NCBI GenBank assembly: GCA_028564925.1
Contig: CM053033.1
Span: 114,734,252 to 114,798,251, forward strand
Reading direction: 5' to 3'
DNA length: 64,000 bases
Source of the DNA: Lithobates sylvaticus
Lineage: Eukaryota > Chordata > Amphibia > Anura > Ranidae
Under the pieces are notes generated by a model. It did no database searches, was not told the DNA's origin, and worked only from the letters and a program-made list of their open reading frames with translations. The position numbers were made by a program, and so were the translations under genes. Shown one piece after another: positions 33,053 to 43,504 of this stretch; position 1 is the first letter of the stretch; each line of letters starts with the position of its first letter.

Positions 33053-33346
33053 ATCGGATAGTGTCCGGCCACTTACTGCGCAGGTGCAGTGCTTGCGCAG
33101 TACGGAGGACAAGGAGATTCACAAAATCTCCAAAGATGAACAGGTGCAGGTTCAAGCCCGACCATCCAAGTGGACATACGGTAGCACATAGTAACAGGGC
33201 CCCTCACGGGCTTGCTTGGCTAGGCTTCAACCTCGGATGATGTGGCTTGAACCTGGAGTCAACGCGCATCGTCTTCGGAGAGTTTCAAAATCCCCTTGTC
33301 CTACGTACTGAGCAAGCGCAGTACAGGGCGGACACTATGCGACGGG
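33053..33346. mobile_element. CpG-rich MITE nested in the hAT (copy 2)
   Basis: Inverted ends ATAGTGTCCG and CGGACACTAT. Inner phrases CAGTGCTTGCGCAGTACGG, CCATCCAAGTGGACAT and TACGTACTGAGCAAGCGC match the element at 16780-17122. Confidence 0.7.
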
Positions 33347-33569
33347 GGACAGAATTCGACACATCATTCACCACTAGCCTTACCCAGCCATTGTTGTATT
33401 TTTGAACCAGTGTTGGCTACCTCGTCCTCCTCCACCGCCGCTTCCACCTACACCGCCACATCCACCGCCACATCCACCGCCACCTCAACCTCCTACTCCC
33501 ATTTGAATTTCGTCCTCCTAGGTCAAGATTATAATTTTTTCATTTTTTTTTTATTTCAAAGTATTTAAT

Positions 33570-33725
33570 TTTCCCACTATCTTATCCATTAAATTGAATA
33601 ATTTTTTCCAGAAAGTGCGTATTCTGGGGTATTCCCACCATATGTGCGGCATCGTGCCGTTGAGTTTCTGAGGTTCTTAATGACTTCCTGTACCTCTTTT
33701 GCTGAGAAGGGGGCCTCCAGATTTT
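33570..33725 (-). pseudogene. L1 scrap, antisense
   Basis: The minus strand reads LEAPFSAKEVQEVIKNLRN (start of the RT region) next to HMWWEYPRIRTFWKKLF then NLM, a C-terminal block. Two distant ORF2 parts are now adjacent, so an internal deletion occurred. Confidence 0.65.
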
Positions 33726-34024
33726 TTTTTTAATTTTTATTTTTTTTAATGTTATTTTAAGTTATTTCCCTATCCACGTTTGTTTGCAGATCACTTGCCA
33801 TGCTCTTAACAACATTTTGTTGCCATTTGCAGCCCTCTAGCCCTTTCCATGACCTTTTTACAGCCATTTTAGTGTTCAAAAGTCCGGGTCCCCATTGACT
33901 TCAATGGGGTTCGGAGTTCGGGGTCAAGTTCGGTCCCGAACCCGGACTTTTTTCCGAAGTTCGGCCGAACCCGCCAAACCCGAACATCCAGGTGTCCGCT
34001 CAACTCTAATAATGAGCTAGTATG

Positions 34025-34378
34025 CATAGCATACTAGCTCATTATGAATGACTTACCTTAAACCAAGCCCCCGAAGTGGTCCTCATCCACGATCTTCTGC
34101 GCCGCCATCCAGCGCCTGAGTGGTCTCGCTGCTCCAGTGCTGTCATTCGCTGGATCGGCGATGACGTCACTCCCGCGCATGCGCAGGAAAGCGGCATATC
34201 GCCGCGAACCCGGCATGTGCAGTGCGCCTGCGCGCCGTAGACAGCAATGCCTTTTATTTTCTAAATATCTCCTAAACCATGTAGGTTTCGGAGATATTTA
34301 TTGGACCTACAGGTAAGCCTTAATCTAGGTTTACCTGTAGGTCAAAGTGGTTTGTAAGGGTTTACAACCACTTTAACA
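34025..34378. mobile_element. Frog MITE, copy 1
   Basis: Phrases GCGATGACGTCACTCCCGC, TAGGTTTCGGAGATATTTA, CACAGGTAAGCC-type ACCTACAGGTAAGCCTTAAT and AAAGTGGTTTGTAAGGGTTT recur at 35085-35335. A palindrome AGCTAGTATGC/GCATACTAGCT is at its left edge. Confidence 0.6.
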
Positions 34379-34545
34379 CCCTTACAATAGACTCAGTTAA
34401 CATTTGTAATACAGCACAGTGGTACAAAGTGATACGAAACCAAATTGTCGATTAATGGCGTATATAGTATATATGGAGGTGAGACTGGGTCTTATGTAGC
34501 AGGGGTGAAGCCGATGTAGAGGTCCGTTTTCAATTAGGGGACTTT

Positions 34546-34596
34546 GCTCGTCATGTTCCGCGCTTTTTGAGAATATCGCTTCCTCAGGAGCGATTG
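34546..34596 (-). ncRNA. Hammerhead-like motif
   Basis: On the minus strand: GCTC, CTGAGGA, A, GCG...CGC (stem II), GGAAC, ATG, AC, then GAGC. GCTC pairs with GAGC as helix I. The CTGAGGA core keeps the CUGANGA pattern except the second purine. Part of an unclassified repeat (about 34380-35080) between two copies of one MITE. Confidence 0.4.
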
Positions 34597-35084
34597 ATTC
34601 TATAGTAATATATATCACAATAATTTTTAATCCATAAAAATAAAAACACAAATACATAAACAGCACATGTTTGTATACAATTAAAGAGAAAGAAAATTAT
34701 TTGTTAAAAAATGGAGTGTTTATACTTGCGCCAGCAATATAGCCAGGGGCACGGCAGGGAGGGGGAAGCAGCCGAATAAGAACAGGCAGAATGCAGGGCG
34801 AGCAATGAGAAACAAAGCTAACAGGCGGGAGCCAGCTGGTCAATTATCATATAGATAGATGCACCTGCATCTCAGTGTGGCTCTATATGTCTAATTGAGA
34901 GGGCCAATTTGTAGAGACAGTAGATAGCATCAAAAAATGTAGCTATAAAATATCTATATTAATGCATACACTCATTTAATGCAAAATAGGTGAAGGCAAA
35001 AATGTCTTACCGTAGTTAAATGGTGGCCAGAAAGAAGTAAGGTAAAGGATTACAACTAATGTCAATTATAACATTATATAGCAG

Positions 35085-35335
35085 CGATGATGTCACTTTG
35101 GCGCATGTGCGAGGGAGCCATCAGTGACGGTATTATCGCCTTCACTAACGTCACATTCAGTGCTGCTGCACCATTGTCTACGGCGCGCATGCACCGTAGA
35201 CATCGGTCCCGTTTTTAGGAAAATATCTCCTTAACCGTGTAGGTTAAGGAGATAATTCTTGCACCTACAGGTAAGCCTTAATCTAGGCTTACCTGTAGGT
35301 TAAAGTGGTCTGTAAGGGTTCACATACCACTTTAA
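35085..35335. mobile_element. Frog MITE, copy 2
   Basis: Matches 34025-34378 in GCGATGATGTCACTTTGGCG, GGTTAAGGAGATAATT, ACCTACAGGTAAGCCTTAAT and AAAGTGGTCTGTAAGGGTT. The two copies bracket 700 bases with a hammerhead-like motif. Confidence 0.6.
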
Positions 35336-35422
35336 GAGATTGTGGCAGGGGGTGTGTCCTATGTCTACATACTTTTGCTAATAGGTGTCCCTCGTTTCCA
35401 TCTCAAAAAGTTGTGAGGTATG

Positions 35423-35840
35423 CAATGTTAATTTTGACATCAAATTTCAATTTAGTTTTAGTTAGTCTTTTGACTAAAATGCCTATTTAGTTTTAGTTGT
35501 ATTAGTCATACGAGTTGTTTGACGTATTTTAGTCGACAAAAATCTCCAGTACATTTAAGTTGGATAAAATCTAATGGTTTTAGTTAAATTTTAATGCATT
35601 ATTATACTCCTGGAGTAAAAATCTAATATGTTTATTATTTATGGTATTAAGGTTAGAGCATGCACTACAGACACAGATTTAGCCGTTGTGATATAAATTT
35701 TATTTGGTTTTAGTCATAGTCTTTTGACTAAAATGTAATTTTGGTTTTAGTCGTCGTCTAAATTGTTTGTCATATTTTAGTCGACTAAAATCATATTAAT
35801 TTAGTCGACTAAATTATTTTGGTCCACAAAATTAACACTG
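35423..35840. mobile_element. hAT-type MITE
   Basis: The ends are CAATGTTAATTTTG and CAAAATTAACACTG, inverted, with perfect 8-bp duplications GAGGTATG (35415-35422 and 35841-35848). The interior is full of TTTAGTCGACTAAA-type phrases. 418 bp, non-coding. Confidence 0.9.
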
Positions 35841-35848
35841 GAGGTATG

Positions 35849-36424
35849 TAAAAGAAGTAAAGCATGTTCATTTTGCAAGGACATTTTCCATTGGCTTAGT
35901 GAATGATTGAACTCTAGATTGATTCAACTAAGTTTGCAAAGTTTGTTGTTCTGTAACAAAGTTGCCATCTGTCTGTCCCTAATTATTTTTTTTGTTTCTG
36001 GGGGGAACTTGTATCTAGATATGTCCAGGCTAGGAACTTTTATCAGCTGCACAATAACACCCCTCTATTTGCTAGGCTATTAATCACCATGGATATTTAA
36101 AGTTATTATTCACGGAGTACTAGAGTGACAAAAAGCACTTTATTACCTTTATAAATATGTTATTACTGTTATTATTTTAGATAACACTACTTTAAAGAAA
36201 AAATCAATATGACATCTGTAAATGCTTAACAAACCATTTTGCAATTTTGTGTTATTAGAGCTGACCTTTCCATTTCATCCCACACGCACTTAAGGTTTTC
36301 TAAAATTGGCTAAAAAGTAAAATGCCGCTTCTTTGCCAGGATGTGCTGGGCATTCAATGGCAAATTATGGGTCTGGCAAAATTGTCAGTGGGAGGGGCTT
36401 CAAACTTGAGCCTATACAGTAAGA
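35849..36424. other. Unassigned AT-rich stretch
   Basis: No gene or named repeat recognised in about 575 bases. Confidence 0.35.
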
Positions 36425-36679
36425 TACAGTTAGGTCCATATATTTGGACACTGGCACAATTTGCATACTTCTGGCTTTGTATGCCACCAGAATAAAATTA
36501 ATGCAAACCAATCCAAATGAATTTGAAGTGCAGACTCTCAGCTTTAATTCAAGGGGTTGAACAAATTTTAGGAACTGCAACCATTTTTATACACCCCCCC
36601 CCCCCCCCCCCCCCCCCCCCCATTTTCAGGGGCTCCAATTGGACAAGTTAATATAATCATAAATGTTCATTTTTAATAT

Positions 36680-37553
36680 TTTGTTGAGAGTCCTTTACTG
36701 GCAATGACTCCCTGAAGTCTGGAGCCAATGGACATTACCAAAGACTGGGATTCCTCCTTTTTCATGCTTTGCCATGCTCTAACTGCAGCTGTCTAAAGTT
36801 TCTCTTTGTGGGTCTTTCTGCCTTTAGTTTTGCCTTCAGCAAGTAAAATGCATGCTCAATTGGGTTGAGATCAGGTGATTGACCCAGCAATTGCAGAATA
36901 TTCTACTTCTTCTCCTTCAAAAGCTCCTGGGTTGCTTTTGCGGTGTGTTTTGGATCATTGTCCATCTGTACTGTAAAGAGCCGTCCAATCAACTTTGCTG
37001 AATCTGAGCTGACAGTATATCTCTAAACACTACAGAATTCATCCAGCTGCTTCTGTATTCTGTCACATCATCAAACACCAATGACTTAGTGCCACTGGAA
37101 GCCATGCATGCCCATGCCATCACACTGCAAGCTCCAACATGTTTTACAGATGACGTTGTGTGCTTTGGATCATGAGCTGTTCCAAGCCTTCACACTTTTT
37201 TTTCTTCCCATCATTCTGGTACAGATTAATCTTAGTTTCATCTATCCAAAGAATGCTTTTCCAGAACTGGTCCGGCTTGTTTAGATGTTTTTTTGGCAAA
37301 GTCTAATCTGTCTTTTCTATTCTTCAGGCTTATGAATGGTTTGCACCTTGTGGTGAACCCTCTGTATTTTCTCTTGTGAAGTCTTTTCTTGATTGTAGAC
37401 TTTGACAATGATACGCCCATTTCCTGGAGAGTGTCCTTCACTTGTCTGGATGTTGTGAATGGGTTTTTCTTTATCATAGAGATGATCCTGCTATCATCCA
37501 CCACTGTTCTCTTCCGTGGAAACCCAGGCCTTTTTATGTTGCTTTCTTCTTTC
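36680..37553 (-). pseudogene. Tc1 transposase, catalytic part
   Basis: The minus strand reads SNIKRPGFPRKRTVVDD, SRIISMIKKNPFTTSRQV, SLSKSTIKKRLHKRKYRG, then WIDETKINLYQNDGKKK, MDNDPKHTAKATQELLKEKK and [19 protein letters not shown]. All three acidic residues of the DDE triad can be placed: D in WIDET, D in NDPKHT, E in PIEH. In-frame stops lie between WIDET and NDPKHT, so it is inactive. The N-terminus is in 38889-39060, split off by the LTR-type insertion. Confidence 0.9.
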
Positions 37554-37557
37554 CTCA

Positions 37558-38888
37558 TGTAGCGCTGACATTTCTGCCAAGCTATGTTATTCTATGAGCA
37601 GTGTTATAATTTGCTATCTGGCACCACCTAGTGGCCAATACTGGAAATGGACTCTACTTATTTTCTTTTTCTAGGGCATTAGAAATGTAACAGGAAGTGA
37701 CTGTTTACGTTTTAGTTTTACTTTGACCTACCTACCCAGAATGCCAAGTGACCTACCCATGATCACTCAGTACTGAACTGCATGCTGGGTAGGATATAAA
37801 AGGACACGGGTGGCCATTTTCTTGCTCTTCTGGACGCGTGGCCTGCCTGCAAGGACCTGCAAGGTCGTCTCCCAGAGAGCGTGGCCTACAGCCACTGCGG
37901 AGTGAACAACTAGAGACTCTGCCTGTTACCTGATCGCTGGAGAGATTGTGTGACCGGATCAGGAAGGATCCAGAGACACCTGTCGGAGCCATCAGAGGGT
38001 CCCGGTTCTTCTTGCGGAGTGGTGTGACGGCCCTGTGAGAAGCAAGACTGAGACCAGCGGAGCGGAGCTGTTCTATTCTTCAGACCAAGTTGGGTGAGAG
38101 GGCTGTTGCCCACAGTTTTCTAACGCACTTTCATACACCTAGACTTTAACACAGTGTTGCTGGGACCTGTAGTCCCACAGAAGAGAACCAAATAAAAAGA
38201 CTGAGTTTAAGCAGCCTCAAGCCTATCCTTCACTATACTATTGACACTGTGTTATTCAAAGCTAAATTACACCGGAGGCAGTTATAGGTGTATCACACTA
38301 CAGGAACAGTTTGAATATTCATTTTACGTTAACCCTTTTTTGTTTCACTGTTGGATTACAATTATAACAACACAAATAGCTAGCAGAAGACAGAAGACCA
38401 AAGACTGCATCTTTCATTGCAAGGCCTTTCATCCTATTAAAGTAGGGGGAGCTCCCTAGTAATTGTGTTGTGCTTTATTAATGATATTTGCATTTCTGTA
38501 GTAACCAGAGTGTGCTGGAAGTGGAAAGGTGCCCAGAGCCAGGCGTAGTCACTCTGAGCACTAGTCCCAATTGGAGTCACATTCTCAGGGGTCATTCAAG
38601 ACAAACTTATATGTACAACCTGTTGTGAGTATTCACTGTACTGTTGCACTATGTTGGTGGAGCAGTGCAGTTGCTGTAATCACTGTTATACTTGTTCTAG
38701 TGAAATCTTTAAGTCCATGCTATATATCCTTCAATAAACTTAATCTGTTATTTACTTATAAAACAGTGAGTTTGTGTTATTACAAGAATGGAACCTGAAG
38801 TGTCAGAGGTAAGTGTAGCTCCAGGGGTCTAGGATGGCCAGTGGGAAAACGAACAACTTTGCAGCTCCCAAGGAAGCAGTGCGCTACA
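37558..38888 (+). mobile_element. Solo-LTR-like fossil, TGTAGCGC...GCGCTACA ends
   Basis: A 1.33-kb block with TG...CA ends sits between 4-bp duplications CTCA (37554-37557 and 38889-38892). A TATA-like AGGATATAAAAGG is near 37793 and a polyadenylation-type signal near 38734, so the LTR points right. It splits the Tc1 transposase reading exactly at STVWYIL/RKEES. No internal region is seen. Third member, with 10668 and 18672, of the TGTAGC-ended group. Confidence 0.7.
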
Positions 38889-39060
38889 CTCAGAATGTAC
38901 CAAACAGTTGATTTGGCCACTCCCAATGTTGCTGCTATCTCTCTGATAGATTTGTTTAATTTTTGAAGCCTTACAGCGGCCTGTTTCACTTGCATGGACA
39001 GCTTCTTTGAATGCATGAAGTAGGTTCACAGCATTAGATTCCAAATGCAAATACCACACT
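38889..39060 (-). pseudogene. Tc1 transposase, N-terminal helix-turn-helix
   Basis: The minus strand reads MQVKQAAVRLQKLNKSIREI then AATLGVAKSTVWYIL, the first helix-turn-helix of a Tc1 DNA-binding domain. It continues into 37553 once the LTR-type insertion is set aside. The Harbinger element lies immediately upstream. Confidence 0.85.
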
Positions 39061-40000
39061 TAAGCCCCATACACACGGTCGGACTTTTTCATCAATTTGG
39101 TCCGATCGGACAGGTTGTTGAAAAATCAGACCGTGTGTATGCACCTGCTGGAAAGATTTCCCGTCAACCCGGTCCGATCACACCAAATCCGAGCGTGTGT
39201 ACGCTTGTCCGACGGACAAAGTGCTACGCATGCTCAGAAGAAATTCTGTGACGGAAGCGCTCGGTCAGGTAAAACTACCTTTCCTAATCGACACAGCACA
39301 TTCGTCACGCTGCAATGTTAAAATGTCTTTAATGCAGCGCATTCTCTTTTTCTTTACAATGCAACAAGAATGACATCTTTTAGCTGCTCCTATTCACCCG
39401 CACTTCTCACAAACTTACTTCTTTATTACTTTGCACCATTTATACACTACATGTTTATTTTTACTCTTTTTGTTTTTTTTTTGATTTGGGGAATACATAT
39501 TTGAATGTTTTTTTGTTTTTTTTTTGGAGGGGGGTTGTGTGTCTCAAATTACCAAAAACACATTATTTACATTTGTATTTCTTGCTTAAATTTACTAGGA
39601 GGTTGTTTGTTGTTGTTGCCCCTTGTTAATTCTACTTTAGGATTAGTGAAATGTACCAGCCTACTCAAAGAAAAACTGTCATTGTAGCAAAGTAAAACAC
39701 AATAGTCAATGATTATTTCAAATCAAAAAAACCTTTATTTAGGTACACCAACAAACCAAAGAGGAACGCAGCCATGGTGAAACTTGGGGAATTTGCAAAG
39801 CCTTGGCCCCCCACGGCAACCATCATTGTTCAAGCGTAGAAAAATTGGGGGCCTGAGGAGTACGTATATTAAGGGGAGTGCAATCTGGTCGTGAAGTCCA
39901 AAGTATCCGAACTGCAGCAGATGCCATCTAGGTCCCCAGGCTCTGGTACTACGAGAGGCTCCATCTTCTCTCAGACCAGACTGATTGCAGGTCGTCACTC

Positions 40001-41192
40001 TCAGGTCTTCCTTCCACGCTTCCTTGCACGCTGTGGCTGTCGTGCTGGTGGGGTGGCAGAAGGAGGAGGAGGAGGAGGAGGAGGTGGAGCATGGTAGCTA
40101 TGGCAAACATGTGTGACTGGGGTCATCTCCCCAGCCCTACCCTTATTTAGGACATGGAGGATGAGCCCCTCACACATGTTGCGTTGCCTCACCTCCATAC
40201 CCATCATTTTTGTGACAACCACCGAGCCAAAGGTCTCCTCGTCGGCGGGTGTGGCATGTAGGGAGTCTGAAGCCTCTCTTATCATCCGGAGCGCTGACTG
40301 TGCCGCATAACCCCCCCTTCTCGCCCTTTTGTACGGAGGGCGGAGGGGAGGGGTTTGGGTGTCAGTCAGGCTCCGAGGCCTAGCCCCCTCTTGGCTGCCA
40401 CTACCCAGCTGGTGGCTGCCACTAACCCCTGCCTCCTCCTGACTGCCACCTTCCACAGCCACCTCCTGGCTGAGGTCTTCCTGTGTAGGAAAAAGGGACA
40501 TAGTTTCAGTTATTTGTTCATCAAACACACACAATTCTCATCTAGTGACTGTTGCAAAATGTTTACAAATAGAAACCCATACAATTCTCAGCCCAGCAGT
40601 TTAGATTCTGGCCCCAAATGTCTCCAACACCACTGTCTGTTGATATGTCAAACACGTTAGGAACTAAGCAATTGGCGATCCTGAATTAAGTGAACATCAT
40701 TCATTATTCCCCTAAATGGTAGCAAAACTACTATACCTGGAACAAGCTGGGCTCCTCCACCTCTTCCAGACTGGAAGGCCCAGGTTGCTCCTCGGAAGCC
40801 TCATCAGGGGTGGGCTGTGCGCAAGGAAGCGTGGAAGGAGGAGTTGAGGTTGGCTCCGTGACATCAGCCTGGTCCTTCAGAAAATGGAGACTCTGATAGT
40901 ACCAGAGCTTGGGGACATAGACCTCATCTGCTGAAGTTGCAGTTTCCTCAGACTTCACGACCTTCTTCCTCTCCCTGATATACGCACTCCTCAGGCTGCC
41001 AATTTTCTTTCTAATATCATCAACAGTTGCCGTGGGGAACCTTGGCTTGACAAATTCCACAAGTTCCTCCAGGGCTGCGTGCCTCTTTGGTTTGTTGGTG
41101 TAATGTGGGTGTATACCCTGCCACAATATGGGAAAATCCCTGTATTTGGCAATGAAGAGGGGGAGAAAACTCATGTCGTTGAATCCCTTCAT
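40001..41192 (-). CDS. Harbinger-associated MADF-domain protein, two coding exons
   Basis: Exons 41192-40737 and 40480-40001 join in phase: donor CAG/GTATAG at 40737/40736, acceptor CCTACACAG/GAAG at 40481/40480. That gives about 311 residues beginning MKGFNDMSFLPLFIAKYRDF. Residues 10-100 form a MADF (Myb/SANT-like) DNA-binding domain with FIAKYRDFPILW, RHAALEELVEFVK, VDDIRKKIGSLRSAYIRE and KLWYYQSLHFL. The C-terminal exon is acidic, then basic (RPPYKRARRGG), with a helical block and a nine-proline run. In this superfamily the MADF/Myb-like partner helps bring the transposase to DNA. A good acceptor (GTCTTGCAG) at 41206 suggests an upstream non-coding exon. No disruption seen, although the element itself is truncated. 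Confidence 0.8.
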
Positions 41193-41329
41193 ATCAATCT
41201 CTGCAAGACACAACAACACACAAAACCCTCAAAATTATGTCAGGCTAAACTCTCCTAATCTTCTCCATAAAGAAGCCTCAAGTTCAAATCAGTCTAGGCT
41301 AGTTATGTACCAACGTTAAATTGTACCTT

Positions 41330-41500
41330 CGTTTGTAGCGATCGTCTCGTGTGAGTTTTCTCTCCCCTCGTCTCCCAGATCGTGGCTACGACACAGGCGT
41401 GTGACGTTTTATATACACTGCGCATGCTTCAAACTCCGCCCGCCCCTGACGATCTTTCTCGTCTATTCCCCACCCCTTCTCTTTACGGCGTAGTGGGGAG
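41330..41500. promoter_or_regulatory. Divergent promoter-like region of the Harbinger element
   Basis: Between the MADF gene (leftwards) and the transposase-like frame (rightwards) lies a CG-containing stretch with TTTTATATACACTG (TATA-like) at about 41409 and CTCCGCCCGCCCC (GC box) at about 41436. Confidence 0.4.
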
Positions 41501-41505
41501 AGCAC

Positions 41506-41690
41506 ATGGCGGGGACACAGCAGGTGCGCCACAAATATCCCACCAACGAGGAGGAGGACGAGGAAAGTCCGGAGGCAGAAACGTCCCGATCCCGGAACCT
41601 GAAATTCAAGGCCTCCAATATGTCATTTGGAGAATGTTGGAGATGGTGGACATATTAAAGAGGAGCGACTATGAACCCATTCCTCCCAAT
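41506..41690 (+). pseudogene. Harbinger transposase, N-terminal remnant
   Basis: ATG at 41506 begins MAGTQQVRHKYPTNEEEDEE, and a second frame further on reads RMLEMVDILKRSDYEPIPPN, which resembles the start of frog Harbinger transposases (MVDILKR, IPPNxRL). The frames do not join, and the DDE core is missing. Confidence 0.45.
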
Positions 41691-42178
41691 AGGTGTCTAT
41701 TGGGGCAGAAGGGCGGGGGGGTGACTATTCTTAAGAGCTGTAATTCCTAAACCCTTCCTCCAATTTGGATGTACATACCCTTAAATTAAAATGGAGAGTG
41801 TGCACTTTCAGCCCATATCCATTATCTAATTATAGCTTGAGTATGTTTTGGTAAATACCTGAAAAAATTGAAAATTGGGCCTGTGTCCAAATATATATGG
41901 ACCTAACTGTATGCCACAGTCCTAGTAACCAAAGGCTTCATGCATATGGACATATGAGGCCATGTACAATGTAAATACCAGGAAGGTGCAGTCAGGGTTA
42001 GGCAGAGCCTCACCTGCCATGAACATAGAAAAAAATTATTGAGCTTCGAGGGTTGTAGCTAGGCGACCTAGTAGCCAAAGTCCTACCCCACCACTGGTCA
42101 ACATTTGGGGCTCCTAGGACCTTTGGTTCCAGAGATACAGGGCTCTTTGCACTGTCCGCTACATACATCGCGGCCAGT

Positions 42179-43194
42179 TTAACCGCTTCCCGACCGCCTA
42201 ATGACGATATACGTCGGCAAAATGGCACGGGCAGGCAAAATCACGTACCTGTACGTGATCGTGCATGTGCCTGCCTGTGGGTCGCGCGCGCGCCGCTAGC
42301 GGCGCGCTCGCGACCCGGTCGGGAGCTCCGTGACCCCGGCCGCGGGACCAGCGGACCCGATCGCCGCTGGTATCCCGCGATCGGGTTACGGAGCTGAAGA
42401 ACGGGGAGAGGTTTGTGTAAACAAACCTCTCCCCGCGCTTCCTACACTGACTGTCAGTGATCGGCGGTTCCCTGTCATCGGGAACGCCGATCAATGACGT
42501 CACACGTACAGCCACGCCCCCCTACAGTAAAATAAACACAACACGTCACACTGACTCCTCCCCGCCCCCCCTAGTGGTTAACCCCTTCACTACAACTGTC
42601 ATTTACATAGGAATCAGTGCTATTTAAATAGCACTGATTTCTATATAAATGACAAATGTCCCAAAAATGTGTCAAAAATGTTCGATGTGTCCGCCATAAT
42701 GTCGCAGTCACAATAAAAAATCGCTGATCGCCACCATTACTAGTAAAAAAAAAAATATTAATAAAAATGCTATAAAACTATCCCCTATTTTGTAAACGCT
42801 ATAACTTTTGCGCAAACCAATCAATAATCGCTAATTGCGATTTTTTTTTTACCAAAAATATGTAGAAGAATACGTATCGGCCGAAACTGAGGAAAAAAAA
42901 AAATTTTTTTTTATATATTTTTTGGGGATATTTATTATAGCAAAAAGTAAAAAATATTGCATTTTTTTCAAAATTGTCGCTCTATTTTTGTTTATAGCGC
43001 AAAAAATAAAAACTGCAGGGGCGATCAAATACCACCAAAAGAAAGCTCTATTTGTGGGAAAAAAAGGACGCCAATTTTGTTTGGGAGCCACGTCGCACGA
43101 CCGCGCAATTGTCAGTTAAAAACGACGCAGTGCCGAATCGCAAAAAGGGGCCTGGTCCTTTGGCTGCCAATTGGTCCGGGGCTGAAGTGGTTAA
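42179..43194 (+). mobile_element. TTAA-flanked element (piggyBac-like), best-preserved copy
   Basis: Begins TTAACCGCTTCCCGACCGCC and ends CGGGGCTGAAGTGGTTAA, TTAA at each end. The left half is CpG-rich with several hairpins: GGGTCGCG/CGCGACCC around 42280-42314 and CGGGGAGAGGTTTGT/ACAAACCTCTCCCCG at 42402-42435. The right half has GATCAAATACCACC and GCGCAATTGTCAG. No transposase. Confidence 0.75.
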
Positions 43195-43504
43195 ATACAG
43201 TCTGGCACACACTGTTTGCAGCAGACTGAGAGGATGAGCTCTCAGTGACTTACTGTCAGAGGTACTGAGCTCAATGGACAGCTTGGAGCCTTGGCCCAAT
43301 GGTAAAGCACCATTGGTCCTAGCTGTCCTATAAAAATGCTACAGTGGCGGCTCTCCAGCCTAGACCTCTTGACTACAAATAAAAAACCTGGGTTTATGGG
43401 TTTACAAGGTTATAGAAGGTTTATAAGGTTTACCCATAATCCCATGTTTTTCTCACACAGAGGGAGAATCTGCTGCTGCTGAAAATTAACTTTTTTTAAT
43501 CGAG
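43195..43504. other. Unassigned stretch
   Basis: About 310 bases without a recognised gene or repeat before the CR1 begins. Confidence 0.35.

Larger units (their letters stand above)
33016..34008 (+). mobile_element. 3' part and right end of the hAT element
   Basis: After the transposase frame come a nested MITE (33053-33346), an L1 scrap, poly-T runs, then GTCCGGGTCCCCATTGAC, GTTCGGGTCAAG-type repeats and the terminus GTGTCCGCTCAACTCTA. The reverse complement, TAGAGTTGAGCGGACAC, is the hAT end. The 5' end is lost. Confidence 0.7.
39064..41700 (-). mobile_element. PIF-Harbinger element with MADF gene, right end lost
   Basis: The left end is GCCCCATACACACGGTCGG after TAA (39061-39063), with an inner near-mirror CAGACCGTGTGTATG at about 39127. 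Two divergent genes start from about 41.4-41.5 kb: a MADF protein leftwards and a transposase-like frame rightwards. I cannot find the matching right terminus; Tc1 sequence resumes around 41700-41740. So the right part, with most of the transposase, is deleted. The limit at 41700 is approximate. Confidence 0.75.
36427..41909 (-). mobile_element. Tc1-type transposon carrying two later insertions
   Basis: Inverted ends CAGTTAGGTCCATATATTTG and ATATATATGGACCTAACTG abut TA on both sides (36425-36426 and 41910-41911). Removing the LTR-type fossil (37558-38888) and the Harbinger element (about 39064-41700) leaves roughly 1.5 kb of Tc1. Poly-C at about 36593-36620. Part of the Tc1 5' region is missing at the right edge of the Harbinger, so a deletion accompanied or followed that insertion. 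Confidence 0.85.
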
